Made by a program: the position numbers and the translations under genes. The notes under the pieces were generated by a model, which saw nothing but the letters and a program-made list of their open reading frames with translations, was not told the DNA's origin and made no database searches. A DNA stretch of 64,000 nt from Chimonanthus salicifolius (taxonomy: Eukaryota > Streptophyta > Magnoliopsida > Laurales > Calycanthaceae), in the NCBI GenBank assembly GCA_013350335.1, contig CM023537.1, forward strand, positions 15,008,884-15,072,883. The letters run 5' to 3'. Shown here piece by piece: positions 47,901 through 60,585 of this stretch. Each line of letters starts with the position of its first letter. Within the stretch, counting starts at the first letter, position 1.

Positions 47901-49980
47901 TTGTATTTGTAGGGCTCGCTCCCGATCTCAAACTCGAAATGTATATGTAGGCTTATTCAGGCTAGGATTCCTTTCCATCTAAAACCAAAAATTTCGTATC
48001 ATTTATAAAATTAAAATTTTATACTATATAAATATGGTTCAAACTAAGGCTTTCGGACAAAACTCGGACTTTTATGTACCAGGCTTGAACCCAACCCGAA
48101 TTCTAGTATGGGTTTAAAAATGAGCCTAACCTGAGCCTGAGTCAACCCAAACGTAATTTTTTTCGGGTTTTTTCGTACAGGCTCAAGTTAGGCCTGGCCC
48201 AAGTTTCATCCATAGCAAAACACATACCAAGAATCTGAATCGTGTAAAGAAGTGCTTCACAGGGCACCCCTATTCATCCAATGAACGAGTGACATCTCAG
48301 TGCTCTACGAAGCACGATCCAATTTCACAGTACCAACAGCATAGACCTTGTATAATTAGATATGTCGCACATAGATAAATCACTAGTTGAGTGAATGGAC
48401 TATCCTTTTATAGATGAGTTTAAGTCATATATGTTTATTCAGGTAATTTATTAAAATGAGAGTAGTTAAGTTGAATCAGATTTAGTCATATTTATCCATG
48501 TCCTTTTAAAATAAAAATTCATTATATTTGTTCAACTCTAAATTTTATCGAGTGAAGTTAGGCTCTCGAGTTTTTTTCAAATTTTTAAACAATGCACGAT
48601 TGCACGTCACATTCCGGTCTTACATAGGATTCTGGCTCCGGCCGAAGGCAGGGAGGCGAGTCTCCCCTGCAGGTTTAAGCAGGCTTGACCACCATGGGTG
48701 TGTGGCCTGGTCACAAGCCAGTGTACGGCACCAGTAGCATTCCAATATTAATTTAATTTAATTTTATACGCAAATCGATGTACACACGCCTCAATCATGA
48801 TCCTTAATTCATGATTATGAATGTATTTTTTTTTTTTATCTTTTTTGGGATTTCCAAATAAAATAACGTCCTCCACCAAAACCAAGACTACTAACAAGAT
48901 TAGTCCACTGGGATTAACACTAATCATCATCTAAGCCTTGATTTATATTTTAATATAGGTCTAGACAGGAACGTTCCTCAGCAGCACCAATGCATGATTT
49001 TCACATGGACCATAGCCATACAGTTGGAGGCATGTGTAACTAAGGCAGCAATCAACTGTTTCAGAACTGAGTTGATATGTATTATATTTTGATACTTTAA
49101 ACTTTAAAAACTTAATTATGAGAATTAACTTAATTTTAAAAAGCAAATAGAAACCTAATCAACTCGATAGAGTATTTTTTTTCAATTTTTTAATATTATT
49201 AGATCATTGTATATTCTTGCAGTGTTTCAAATGAATAAGATAATTTATTATTCAAGTAGGATATAAAAGAATATAATAAATTTTCAAATATAATTATCGG
49301 TTGACTTGATTCCATATACACTTTTGACGTGGGACTCATTTTAAGTGGAATGACATACTTGTAATGTAAGCCCCGTTCGAAACTATAGCAATAAAATCAA
49401 TTTTACTAATAAATAGAAATTTTAGCTTACATTACCAATATATACTGCCCTTGCAGGACAAGATTCTAAATACTGAACCCACCTAAAAAAAGTGGCATGC
49501 AGAAAAAGATACCAATAAGATACTAAAAATAATAACAAAAACAAAAGCCTAAATCAAAATCATTGCATTGCTATCTAAAGTTGTAAACTAATATTAGAGT
49601 TCCTATGATTCAAAATTTCAATAAGCAACAAAAAGCCCACATCAGAATAATTACCCTTTGCTCTTGAACCAATACCAGAGTTGCTAGAGTTTAAATTTCA
49701 AACTTTTTTACGAGAGACTGTCCCCCACTGCCAAACAAGAAAGAAGAGAGACTTCATAATGAAGCCAATACAGAAAATAGACTACTGATTATATTAAAAT
49801 TATTATTATTATTGTTATTAATCTATGAGCTGGGAAAGATAATAATGACAGTAGTAAGATTATTATCATTAATATTATGAGATTAAGATACTAAAGTAAT
49901 CAGCTCTCCAAGCCACCAGCAACAAGAGAAGGAGAGAGAAGAAGCATTGCAAACCATTTTAAGAATAAGGACCAGAAGGT
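44911..49980. other. Gene-free repeat-rich spacer
   Basis: AT-rich DNA with decayed MITE-like pieces containing GACTTGAGTC/AACCCATTT phrases (about 45590-45990, 46890-47060 and 47710-48230), comparable to the TAGGG family but without clear ends. An isolated GC-rich stretch at 48600-48730 was not recognised. No gene. Confidence 0.45.
46430..46615 (-). mobile_element. Au-like SINE copy
   Basis: On the minus strand: GTGATAGTTAGAAATTCATC head, box-B-like TCTGATTTCGATTCTC, TGTGTGTAGGTAGAG, then GAGAATTAGTTGGATTGC. The tail is poorly kept. Confidence 0.6.
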
Positions 49981-50224
49981 TATCATCTAAAGTGAAATTT
50001 CTCATAAATTTCTACAATGGACAGACACCTTAGCCCACATCTGAAAACTACCAAACATACCTCTAAATGCATCTCATTCTCGGCCCATTCTAATGGAAAG
50101 AAAATACAGAAGAGTACAAACTAAAGAGGAGGAGAAAGGGGACATAATGAAGATCTAGAAAGACCTCTACATCAGCTTGGCAATGATAATCTTGCAATAA
50201 AAGAGAAGAGAAGACATGGGGATT
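49981..50224 (-). other. Probable 3' UTR of the ZF-HD gene
   Basis: Follows the stop codon on the minus strand. No clear AATAAA, and the length is a guess. Confidence 0.35.
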
Positions 50225-51007
50225 TCAAGTGGAGGGTGTAGAAGCCTTCTTTGCAAGGTTATGCTTGTTATTGTGCATCCACACCTTGAGAACTCTCCTC
50301 TTGACACCAATCTCCTGACAGAACTGCTGGACAACACTTTCCTCTTGTTTCTGAAATCTCCATCCAATTTTTTCAGCGAAGCCCAACATCTTCTCCTTCT
50401 GCTCTGGAGTGAACTTGGTCCTGAACCTCTTCTTCAACAGAGGAGGCCTAACCAACGCCCCACCACCTTCCTGTTCATCTGACTCTGATGGGAGGCCCAA
50501 ATTGTAGGACATGGTCATCTGAGGGGTTGGCCTCGGAATGAGGCTGCCTGTATGGTACCCAAAGGCATCAGAGCCTGCAATTAGGACACCCTTTTGCCCC
50601 ACCACTTTCCTGGCCTTTAGATGGAAGCAGTCACATGGAGAGGATTCTCCTTCTATATCTTTTCTGTGGAAGTTCCTGTGGCAGCTGCAAGCTGAACATT
50701 TGAGGGCTTCAAGGGTCCCTTCCTCCCCACTTGGCATAAACTCTCCACACCCATCTGTGGCATTTCCACCCATGGCAGCAGCATGGTTTTTGAGGCATTC
50801 TCTGTACTTGATCACCTTCTTGTAGGGCATTTGGTCCTCCATGGCAGCAGAAATTGGTCCATTTGAAGGGAGTGGAACAGCTGAGGAAGGAATTATGTGG
50901 TTGTGGGGAGAGAGATCATGATGGATCATATGTCCATGACCATGCCCACCTGCATAGCTGCTGTTTATTGGCATTGGCATTTCTCCTTCATGGCTAGAAA
51001 TTTCCAT
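50225..51007 (-). CDS. Zinc-finger homeodomain (ZF-HD) transcription factor, 260 aa
   Basis: One intronless frame, as is usual for this plant-specific family of nuclear dimerising DNA-binding proteins. The chosen start, MEISSHEGEMPMP at 51007, is the 19th codon of a longer frame opening at 51061. The upstream codons encode a KERERER stretch from a (GA)n tract and look like 5' UTR. A His/Gly-rich N-terminus (18-37) is followed by the ZF-HD dimerisation finger (about 66-118: YRECLKNHAAAMGGNATDGC, then CSACSCHRNFHRK, all Cys and His present). The C-terminal homeodomain is at about 192-252 (KKRFRTKFTPEQKEKM, then RVLKVWMHNNKHN with the recognition-helix W and N). Nuclear signals are likely in KKR. 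It is a member of the ZHD1/2/4-like group by remembered resemblance; which one is not known. Confidence 0.94.
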   Translation of the reverse strand: MEISSHEGEMPMPINSSYAGGHGHGHMIHHDLSPHNHIIPSSAVPLPSNGPISAAMEDQMPYKKVIKYRECLKNHAAAMGGNATDGCGEFMPSGEEGTLEALKCSACSCHRNFHRKDIEGESSPCDCFHLKARKVVGQKGVLIAGSDAFGYHTGSLIPRPTPQMTMSYNLGLPSESDEQEGGGALVRPPLLKKRFRTKFTPEQKEKMLGFAEKIGWRFQKQEESVVQQFCQEIGVKRRVLKVWMHNNKHNLAKKASTPST

Positions 51008-52300
51008 TCTCTCTCTCTCTCTCTCTTTGCTGGAGAACAGAAAGGCCAAAAGAGATGACAAGAGGAGTACTAGACCAGATGAATGAATAACAACTGTTCA
51101 CGTCTAAAATTCTAGAGATCTATTATAAAATACCCACGAACACATGCCCAAACTCTCTCTCTCTCTCTTGTTTAGGAAAAAGAGACTAGAAAATTAGAGG
51201 AGGCCAAAGCTCATTGCTACATTTATGCCTGAAAAGGGAATGAAGAGAAGCAGATCCTCTTGGGTTTAAAACTATTGGACTGTAAAGTAAATGGGCATTG
51301 CCTCCTCGCAGAAAAAACACACTGGAGATGCAGGCAAGGATGAAGTTAGCACCACTGCTTTTGGCTAAGATTATCAGTACATTAAGCTAAATGCCAAGTT
51401 AGTTTTTCTTATCTCTACAGCAAACCTTTGAAAAAACACTGAGAACAACACAGGACAACTAAAACAAGAGGGTTTGCAGATTGGATCCTGGACATGAGTC
51501 CCTGGGGACCAAACTTCCAAACACTTTCAGCTGAAGACAAATCAAGCGTGGGATTTAACACTTTCTAGACCTTGAATTCCCTTTCATGTTCTTAGCAAAA
51601 AAAGAAAGAGGTATAAAAAGCATGTTGCAAGAAAGACTTCTCTCTAATAGCTGGAGTTTCGCAACAATGCAGAATGTTTGAGAGTACTAATAGCAATGTC
51701 CAATAAAAACAAGTGTGTGTGGCCAGTCTTCAAGAGAGAAAGAAAGAGAAATAAGGAATTGGGGGAGGGCTCTGCAAGACAAGAAATCCTAATCTTGTTT
51801 TTTCTTCCGCTAGAAATAGAGAGCCATGACTGATTGGTGATTTACTCACATCAGCTTCTCTCTAGAAAACAGAACTAAAACCTTGTATCATGTCATAAGA
51901 CAGAAGTTTAGGTTTGGACTTTGGGAAGAAATCAGAGAGAGAGAGAGAGAGAGGGAGGAGGAAGAGGAAAAATGAGGAGATTTTCTTGGTGGGTTTTGCT
52001 AGTGAGGCACTAAACAGGCTTATAGTAGCAGTGAGGTAGCAGAAAAGGGCAGAGAGAGAGAGAGAGAGAGAAAAAAAAAAAGTGAATTTTACAGACAAAG
52101 AGGAGGAGAGTGTTTTAGGGAAGTGATAAAAAAGCAGGGTCCTTGCTTTGCTTGCAATATCAGCCATCAAGCTTACGGCATACAGAGGCCAGTGTGTCAG
52201 ACACAGAATAGAGAGCATTTTGGGAAAAAAAATAAACCACAACTCATAAAATATCCCATGCCCATGACTGAGTCACTGAGTCACTGTAAATTTAACACCT
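51008..52300 (-). promoter_or_regulatory. 5' leader and promoter region of the ZF-HD gene
   Basis: Purine-rich on the plus strand (C/T-rich on the coding strand), with GA microsatellites at 51010-51027, 51933-51953 and 52052-52070. Such tracts are common in leaders of plant developmental regulators and can bind BPC/GAGA-type factors; here that is inference. I did not find a convincing TATA box. The 126-codon frame at 51862-52242 is an artefact of the CT tracts. Confidence 0.5.
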
Positions 52301-55004
52301 GAAATTACCATGAAGAATCGTACTTACATTGCTCATTCACCCAAAATTCCTGTCACTGCTAGTTTCTTCTATTCAATGACTAATTATTACTTAGAAATCT
52401 ATGAATGCTTGGCATTAGTATCTAATGAATCTCAGTTGTTCTTGTTCATTACAGTCAAAGACGAATGATTTAATTGGTTTTAAATGAGTGATATCTATTA
52501 GATTTAGAAGTGGTCACACAATTCTGGTTGCCTGTGTTTGGACCAAGGCATTAAAGATTGGTATGAACTTTTCTCAGTAACTTGAGTCCCACAAGGTAAA
52601 ATATCAATAATATTAGTCTCACTTTCAATTTGAAGTGTGAATACTCACATATTAAAAATCTCAGTTGGGAATAATATCGGCCATCTTGGCCGATATCATT
52701 CTCTCTCCTCCATTTTTATTTTTTCAAAATATCAGTTAAATTTTTATTTTTTATTTTTCTGAATTAAAAAAAAATTAAAAAAATGAAATTAGGCTCAGTT
52801 TTGAAAAAAAAAAAATTGAAACCATTAATATTGGCCCAGGCCCACCACCGAAACAATTTTTTTTAAAAAATCAGATGATATTTAATAAAATCGGCCGATA
52901 TAACAGCCGATTTTATTAAAGTATGTGATGTTGTTTTTAGATGGTATAAGTTTTTTTTTTAATTATTATAATCAGGTAGCTTTTCTCTAATTCAGAACTT
53001 TTGAAATAATAATAGGAGAAAATGCATCGGTCACACAATAACTAAAGAGTTTCTCTTGTACAAATTTAGGAGAAGAATATATTTTCTGAGTAATTTTTTT
53101 TCTCAATCTTTCATTCGCTTCACCTATTGCTGGAAGGTTGAAAAAACCCGTTTGAAACATCCATTTAATTGCCTTTTACTATGGAAGTAACATATTCGTT
53201 ATTAAATTATTAAAATTTCATATACGAAGATCAAAAGTTAAAATGATCAGATAGGTATTACATTAGAACAATCTAATATATATATTTTATAAATTTATTT
53301 TATTTTATATAAATCACTCAAGAACAATAAAATCAACTCTTTCTACCATAGTTTTATTCATGATCTACCATCTCTTCAATTATCAAATGAAGGGCTTTTG
53401 AGATTTTAGGACATCTACAGTAGGACTTAACAGTTTTGTCTAAGGCCCCTGAGATTTTAGCTGTATCTGGGGGTGAGATAGTTTCCAATATAATAAAAAG
53501 ATCCAAAGTGTTCATCTTAGAAACTATCATCAATTCAATGGTTGGATCTGCATTTAGATTTTTTCAAAGTTTGACTTGTCCCACAAAAATTTCTCTTAAG
53601 ATGATAGACACGTGGACTGAAGGGTATTGGTACATCTGTACTTTAGAAAAGGGCAGGTCCAGTAGGGACAAATTTGCTGAAGGCTACTCAACAGGGCCTC
53701 CCAAAGTTGGGACACATTATAACAACTTAAGAACACTGAAGTGGAAAAATAATTTAAAATTTAAAATTTAAATAACTTAGCTGAATTTCATTTTTCATTT
53801 TATAACACACACATTATATAAATTTTATCAATTTAGTGCCTCCATTTCATTTTTTAAACATTGTTTTAAAAAGAATATAAATTTAAAATTTAAAATATCT
53901 AAATTTTATGCAGTAAATATAATTTACTCTATGTAGTTAAAAAATACCAAATTTTATATGATCATATAATACACATTATATTTAAGATAATGATCCGTGC
54001 GAAGATCATTTTGTTCTTTCTTTTACTTTTAAAGAGAGAAAAGAAAAGTAATGGTAAAATACTCTTTTCCTTTAAAGGTTATAGACCTTTAGTGAATTAC
54101 TCAACTACTTTAACTTTTATCCATTCTTCTTTTTTATATTATATCAATACATATTTAAACATTTTCTTTTTCTTTTCAAAGTAGTTCATACGATTCTAAA
54201 CATTAAACATTTGAAAAAAGATAAAGAGATAAAAGATTTATAAGCATTCATAATTTTTTTCCTTAACTAAAGTATATTATAAATAAAACTATCCTTTAAA
54301 AATAATTTCTTAAATTAATTTTCTTCTAAAATTTTTGATAAAAATAAATTATAAACATAGCTTTAACTCTGTTTTTTAGTTTAAAATATTTTACAAAAAT
54401 TACATAAAATATACAATTATGTTAAATTTAAATAATATATCTGTACATATTCATTCCCAAATTTTTTATCATATTTTTCAAGGAAAAATGAATGATATAC
54501 AAACTATTTCACTGCATTTGGATGAGAAGAAAGTTTTATAGAATTTCTGGCTAAAAGATTCCTTTGAGCAGGGATTCTTCTGTTAAGATATTTTCTTTTA
54601 TTTTATTTGGTAATTTTATTTTATTTGGTAATTTTAGAGCGAAAGATGAGAAGAGGAAAAACTATAGTTTTTTCTCCCTTTTTTTGAAAACTAGATTTAA
54701 GTTTGAAAAAGAAAATATGAGGAAAAGTGGGCCTCACATTTTGCCCTATGAATAAATACTTCTCTTATTCAAAGACAACTCAATCTTTTTAATACTATTT
54801 GTTAGACAATTAGATTCAAGTTAGATCTTATATTGTTGGTAATATCAAATTAGCAACTGTATTTACCATTGATGAAGATAAAATATTGTTAAATTCAAAC
54901 CAACACGTAAATTAAAAAAAAATTCAATCCAACAATGATACTTTAGGTAGTATCTAACAATTGCCCAACTGTGTAATATAGTTTGAAGATCCATTAAGGT
55001 TAAC
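52301..55004. other. Gene-free AT-rich spacer
   Basis: At 52670-52920 there are TATCGGCC and AATCGGCCGATATAA motifs, a decayed relative of the hAT-type MITEs near 28 kb. The 111-codon frame at 53436-53771 has no recognisable content. Otherwise low-complexity A/T DNA. Confidence 0.45.
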
Positions 55005-55012
55005 TCTGAGGG

Positions 55013-55389
55013 TAGGGGTGAAACTCGGGTCGGGTTTTGACCCGACCCGAGAAATCATGTGGGTCAGATCAAGCGTGTCGGGTCAGAGGGTCGGATCAGG
55101 TTGAGAAGACAGAAACCCGCATGGAATTCGGATCAGGTCGGGTTGAGGGATTTTCAAGTTAACTCGACTCAACCCAATCAAACTTGACTCGACCCGGCTA
55201 AAAGTAGGCTAAAGTGGGTTCAAAATGCGGGTCAGGTTTGAATTTGGTTGAGTCGGGTTAGAATTCGGGTCAGGTTGGCTCAAGAATTTCGAGTTAGAAG
55301 TTTGGGTCGGATCAGGCTCCATAATTTATTTACTCGGGTCCAGTTGGGTTTTAAGAAATCCATTCAGACCTAACCAGATTTCAGCCCTA
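55013..55389. mobile_element. hAT-like MITE, TAGGG family
   Basis: Ends TAGGGGTGAAACTCGGG and AGATTTCAGCCCTA. Flanks TCTGAGGG (55005-55012) and TCTGAGAG (55390-55397) form an 8-bp duplication with one change. The subterminal GGGTCGGGT and ACCCGACCCG motifs repeat. Confidence 0.85.
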
Positions 55390-55397
55390 TCTGAGAG

Positions 55398-55575
55398 GTT
55401 AACTTGATCGGTTAAAACCTGTCATTGTTTGTGGAAAGTCTTAGAATCAAGTCCCTTTTCATTAAAAAAGGGTCACTTCCCATTGTTCTATATCCGATAT
55501 GTATCGATTGAGAGATTTACATATATCCTAAAGATTAATCAAGTGAGCGCTTGGATACATTGGTCTTAAAAATTC
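55398..55575 (+). mobile_element. Au-like SINE copy
   Basis: Head with box-B-like TAGAATCAAGTCCC, body with GGTCACTTCCC and CGATATGTATCGATTG, then AAGATTAATCAAGTGAGC and GGATACATTGGTCTTAAAAA. It starts directly after the MITE at 55013-55389. Confidence 0.65.
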
Positions 55576-56143
55576 CATTAAGGCTCAACCAAATTGAAAT
55601 AGTTGAATTTTAAATTGATTTACTCCTTGATTTTATAGAATTGCCAGAAATTTTTGATAAAAACTTGATTTTTTTATTGAACAGCAAAAATTGAAATTAA
55701 GGTTCAGTTTTCTTTTTTTTAAAAAAATAGCCTAAAAATTATATGTGAAGGTGGGCCACAAATGTATAGATGAGTGGTAAAAAGTTAATTTTCGACGGTC
55801 ACATTTAGTCAGACTAACATCTGCTGCCCATCTGAAGAATGTAGGGCCATATCAACAACATGGTGGGGTCCACCTCTTACACGGCTTTGATTTAGTACAC
55901 GTGTGCCTGGCAATGCATGCAATGTACATTTGATATCAAGGAATTTTTTTTTTTTATCCAAATCGCTTTATTCTTCATTATCTGCCTCTTTATTCCGCTG
56001 TATGAAGGTCCCTTTGCCTTTCTATTTTTGTTTTTATCTCTTTTTTTCATTCGTTTTTTTAACTGATCTTATCAACTACTGATTTCGACATTTTCTTCAT
56101 CCAACAACAATTTGATGTCCAATTTGGGCTAAAGTCATTAACT

Positions 56144-56480
56144 CAGGGGTCGAAATATCGGCCGACACATATTGTATTGGCCGATATGTATCGGTTTTTC
56201 AGGGTCGAATGATATCGACCGATACGATATGTATCGGTCAGTAAAAAAGGTTATCGGCCGATACGACAGATATTCAGACCGAATATCGGTTACTATATCA
56301 GTCGATATGTATAAAAATCGGTATTTAAAATTTATTTGAATTTTTTAAAAAAAAAATCAATACGGTTTTTTCACGGTTTTGAATATCGGAGGAGAGAGAA
56401 ATGCAATAAAATAGAAAAATAGGATGAGAGAGAAAATTATCGGCTGAAGCTTATTTTGGGACCATCTTTTGAGTCATAAT
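56144..56480. mobile_element. hAT-type MITE fragment, ATCGGCCGATA family
   Basis: Begins CAGGGGTCGAAATATCGGCC and has many TATCGGCCGATA and GATACGATATGTATCGG motifs to about 56300. The right end was not found. Confidence 0.55.
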
Positions 56481-57042
56481 CATGAGCCTGGACAATATAA
56501 ATTTTTATATTAAAAAATCCATCAAATGGACTTCTCTCCAATGCCAATTTATAATTAAAAAAATTATTTTATATTTTAATATTTTAAGTTAATTTGAAAT
56601 GTGTCTAATCCTCTCTTTGCAATATTTTTTATAAAGAATAAAATATATGGTGAAAAAGGAAGAACTCAAAATAACAAATGCAATATTAAGTCTCTACATC
56701 TCATGAAATCAATATTACTTATCTATTATTCACTGTTGTATTGAAATACATTATAATTTATGATGGATTCAGATAATTCATATCATATTTCAATTAAAAA
56801 AAATAACTAGGACTTGTGAATAATCAATTTTGCAACTCATTATACATTACAATTGAACAGTAAAATATAATAACTTTCTTTCCTAAGAAAATAGACTCCA
56901 TGCATAAAGTTTACTTAATTACATTGTAACTTACAATAATATCAATCCCATCTAATCATTTCTCTTTAGAAATATAAATTAGTTAATATTTATCAAATTA
57001 CATATTTATACTATGACATATCAATCAATAATTACATATTAT

Positions 57043-57330
57043 TAGGGTTGAAACCCGGGTCGGATCCGATCAGGTTTAATAATCTCAAGCCAACCCATGT
57101 TCAAAAATTATTAAATTCGACCTGACCCGACCTAAATTGTTGACTTGAGTTACTCAACCCGACTTGACTCGAATTTCTGAACCGACTCAGCCGAATCTTA
57201 TTTTATAATTTAGTGCACTCGAATCGGCTCGGATTGCTTTTAAATTTTTTAATCCGAATTTTATCAGGATTTATTTTTTTCCAACTCAATCCGACCCAAA
57301 ATATACAAAAACATAACTCAAATCCATTGA
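57043..57330. mobile_element. hAT-like MITE, TAGGG family, right end missing
   Basis: Begins TAGGGTTGAAACCCGGGTC and contains CGACCTGACCCGACC phrases. The expected TTTCAACCCTA end is absent, so the copy is truncated or decayed. Confidence 0.55.
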
Positions 57331-57455
57331 TTTCTCAAATCAATGCTACATATTATCTAAAAGATACATGGAGAATATTAATTTATGCTTCTAAACATTG
57401 TAGCATTGAGTATGGTGTGAGTAAATGAGAATGTAAATTGAGATCACAAGTTGCA

Positions 57456-58650
57456 TGAGAGAGAGAGAGAGAATAAGGGAATTGGACCACCAAAGTAAAA
57501 AGCTTTTATGGAAATCTGATCACAAATTTCAAAAAACTCAGAATCGAAATCCTCTTATCATTTATCAAATCAGTGGCCTCTCTCTCTCTTCTATCCTCAA
57601 AATCTTGTTTGTGTTGCACCACGCATTTCAATACAATAATAATAATAATCCATAACCATTAGAAATATGTTACACCAAGCCTTTGTATCTACGCCACATG
57701 TTTCTCATCTTCTTATTCATAATATGCCGTCAAAACCGTGGTTTAACTAGGTTTAACTACTCCAACTCCAATAAAAAAACATTCATAAAATTTATTGATT
57801 GGTTTAAAAGTTTTATTAAGTAAAGTTAATTCAAAACAAATCACTTAATTTTTTTTATGATTATATTTTAAACATGGTTGAGATCTCATAGTATGTTAAT
57901 CGCCTCGCACAATGCGCTTAAACTCTAAACCAAAAGTATTTGTGTTAGAGGAGAGAAGATGTTAACTTATAAACCACCTTTAAAACTAGTGGATAGGAGA
58001 TATGGGACCTTAAAATTTGCCCAGACTCTCTCTTCTTATCTTCTCACTTCTTTACAACGGCTCATTTTGTGACTTGGCATGTCACAGTTAATAAATATTT
58101 ATAATGTATTTATTAAGGGATGTCAAATCCTAAGAGTAGAATTTAAAGTTGAGAAGTTCAATCAACTTGAAATATATTATTACGTCACTCACTTGTATAA
58201 TTCTTCATACAATTCACATGCAATCACAGTTGAGAAGACAGATGCACAGATGTGGGTGGGAGTGGGGACACATGAATATTTTGTATTTGAAATTTTAAAT
58301 ATCAATAACTTTGAGTTCCTACTATTCCTGTAGTCTGTCTATGAATATATAATAAAATTTTAATGTTGTACTACTACTAATCTGTATCTGTACGAAAATT
58401 TTACTAACATATTCAACTATTTTAAATATTAATTGATAATTGTATCAATGCTTTTATTTCTGAAAATTGTGAGCAAGCAAAGGAAGATTAGATGTGCGAT
58501 TTGCTTGGGCTTCAGCGTTATGGATGATAGCGCACAAAACTGATCATCCATCTTTAAATTTATATTCAGTACTACAAAATATAAATTTCTAAATTGCACC
58601 ATGAAGAATGAAAATTATTTGTTGACCCTTGGGAGAAGATGATTGATCAT
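57456..58650. other. Gene-free spacer
   Basis: GA repeats at 57456-57471, CT repeats near 57575, and short frames with no recognisable content. Confidence 0.4.
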
Positions 58651-58653
58651 TTA

Positions 58654-58994
58654 TAGGGGTGAAATTTGGATTGGATTTTAACCCGATCTACATGACCCAA
58701 ATCTAGAAATCAATGGGTTTGAGTTATATTTTTATATATCTTGAGTTGAGTCGGGTTGAAAAAAATAAACCTGTATGAAATTTGGGTCTGGTCGAAGTTG
58801 AAAATTTTAAAGCAACTCGACCTGATCCGACCCATAGTGCACCAAGCTATAAAACAACACTCAGGTTGAGTTAGGTCAGAATTTCGGGTCAAGTTGAGTA
58901 ACCCGGGTCAGCGATTCGAGTCGGATCAAGGTTCAATAATTTTTTACAGTAGGGTTGAGATGGTTTATTGAACCCGACCCGAGTTTCAGCCCTA
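58654..58994. mobile_element. hAT-like MITE, TAGGG family
   Basis: Ends TAGGGGTGAAATTTGG and GAGTTTCAGCCCTA. Flanks ATCATTTA (58646-58653) and ATCATTTC (58995-59002) form an 8-bp duplication with one change. Confidence 0.85.
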
Positions 58995-60454
58995 ATCATT
59001 TCATGTGCGTTAAGATTTACTAGTCAAATCAAAAGAAAAAAATTTAGATTTCGATTTAATAATTTAACTATTAGAAAACCATGACACAATAACATTTCTC
59101 AAGGTAAGAATTCACTATCAAAAGTTAGTTATTGAGAGGAGTTGCTTTAAGTATTATATAGAGCCATTGGCTTCTCAAATTAATCGATGTGAGAACTTTT
59201 GTCCATTGTACACTAATTATGAGTATAAGTCTAATAGAATAAGTTGAGTAAGATAATAATTTGAAAATTCAAAATTTTGTTGAGCCAAGTAAATCAGTCG
59301 AGTTTTTTTATCTTGAATTAATAAAACTCAATTGATTCACTTGAATCAAATCAATTCAAATAGACTCGCTCAAGTTTTTAAATTACGACTGAGACACAAT
59401 TTATGTAGGAGTGAATTTTGGTTAGTGCGACCGCATTAAAATGGTCTGAAAGAATCTTTTATAGACGAGTTCACGAGTAGATGCTTTAGATCTCAAGAGG
59501 AATGCACCAAATCAATCACATTATCAGCTATTTTGTCATTTTACATAGTTAGAAAAAGAGCAAATTTTAGTTGACAAAAATTTAGTTATTGAAAAAAGCA
59601 AAGTGGATTTTTAAAACCATTTTTTATGTAATATTTATGCTATAAAGATAGAATTTTAATATAAATATGCATTGATAGTTTGATACATGTATGGAAAAAA
59701 AATAGATTTTGCCATCTAAAATTATCTTTAGAGAAACTATTTTCTCAAGAATATATATTATATGAAAATACACAAATTAAACCCTAAGTATTATAAAAGA
59801 TTAATCTAATTCCACTGTTCGAGGCATGGTCTAATACATCATTACAAAATAATTTCCTTAGAGCTAGTGATGGGCTTTTGTCACCTTTTGTTTCTCCTAT
59901 CTATCTTAGAATCTTTCGCTTTTCATAGATTTAATGATGTGAACTTATACACAAGAGAACTTTGCCTCATTAAAAATTTGCAAAAGATATAAGGAGAAAA
60001 TTTGTATTATTAGCATGTCTAATTATGATTAAAGATGTTTGGACTAATTTATTCATTAATAAGAAAAGGAAGCTGTCTTTATCTAAAGTAAACTATATTA
60101 AATATTAGCTAGTACAAACCTCCCTACGATAAGACACACTTAAGGTCTAAAAAGCGATAATTTGGGTCGCTTAGAAGGTTAGTAATAGACAAAACGAAGC
60201 TTGGGGAAAGTCCTTCCCTTCTTTAAGTCACACTAGCCTTTTTCTTAATGCATTTAGAGGTGTTTTAGGTCAAAAGGTGGTATTTATTAGTGAATAAACA
60301 ATGAGAGATTTGCTTTTTATGGTGTATATTGTTTGCAGGCCTGTCTCAATAGAATAGAAATTTAGTTAGAAATTCTATCAGGCAATTGTAATAAAAAATG
60401 ATAATAAATTTATAAAAAAAATCATTTTAAAGTGACAACCAATTACTCAAAAGG

Positions 60455-60585
60455 GTTAAAGGGGTGGTTAGAAATCCATCTCAGAAAATAGAAGTCGTTT
60501 TTTTTTTCACTCTCTCTCAAAGGGTCACTCTGAGGATTAGTCGGATATCCTAAAAATCTAAACACCTTGATTATGAAAAAAAGTG
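60455..60585 (+). mobile_element. Au-like SINE fragment with A-tail
   Basis: Head GGGGTGGTTAGAAATCC, then GAGGATTAGTCGGATATCC, AACACCTTGATTATG and an A-run. The central part is shortened. Confidence 0.6.

Noticed and set aside
48600..48740. GC-rich island that might be an exon or rDNA piece
   Set aside because: No frame with recognisable protein, no splice pattern, and no match to rRNA that I can recall.
51862..52242. 126-codon minus-strand frame rich in Ser and Leu
   Set aside because: It is produced by CT/GA microsatellites in the ZF-HD promoter region.
53436..53771. 111-codon open frame
   Set aside because: No domain, no neighbouring exons and AT-rich composition like the flanks; probably chance.
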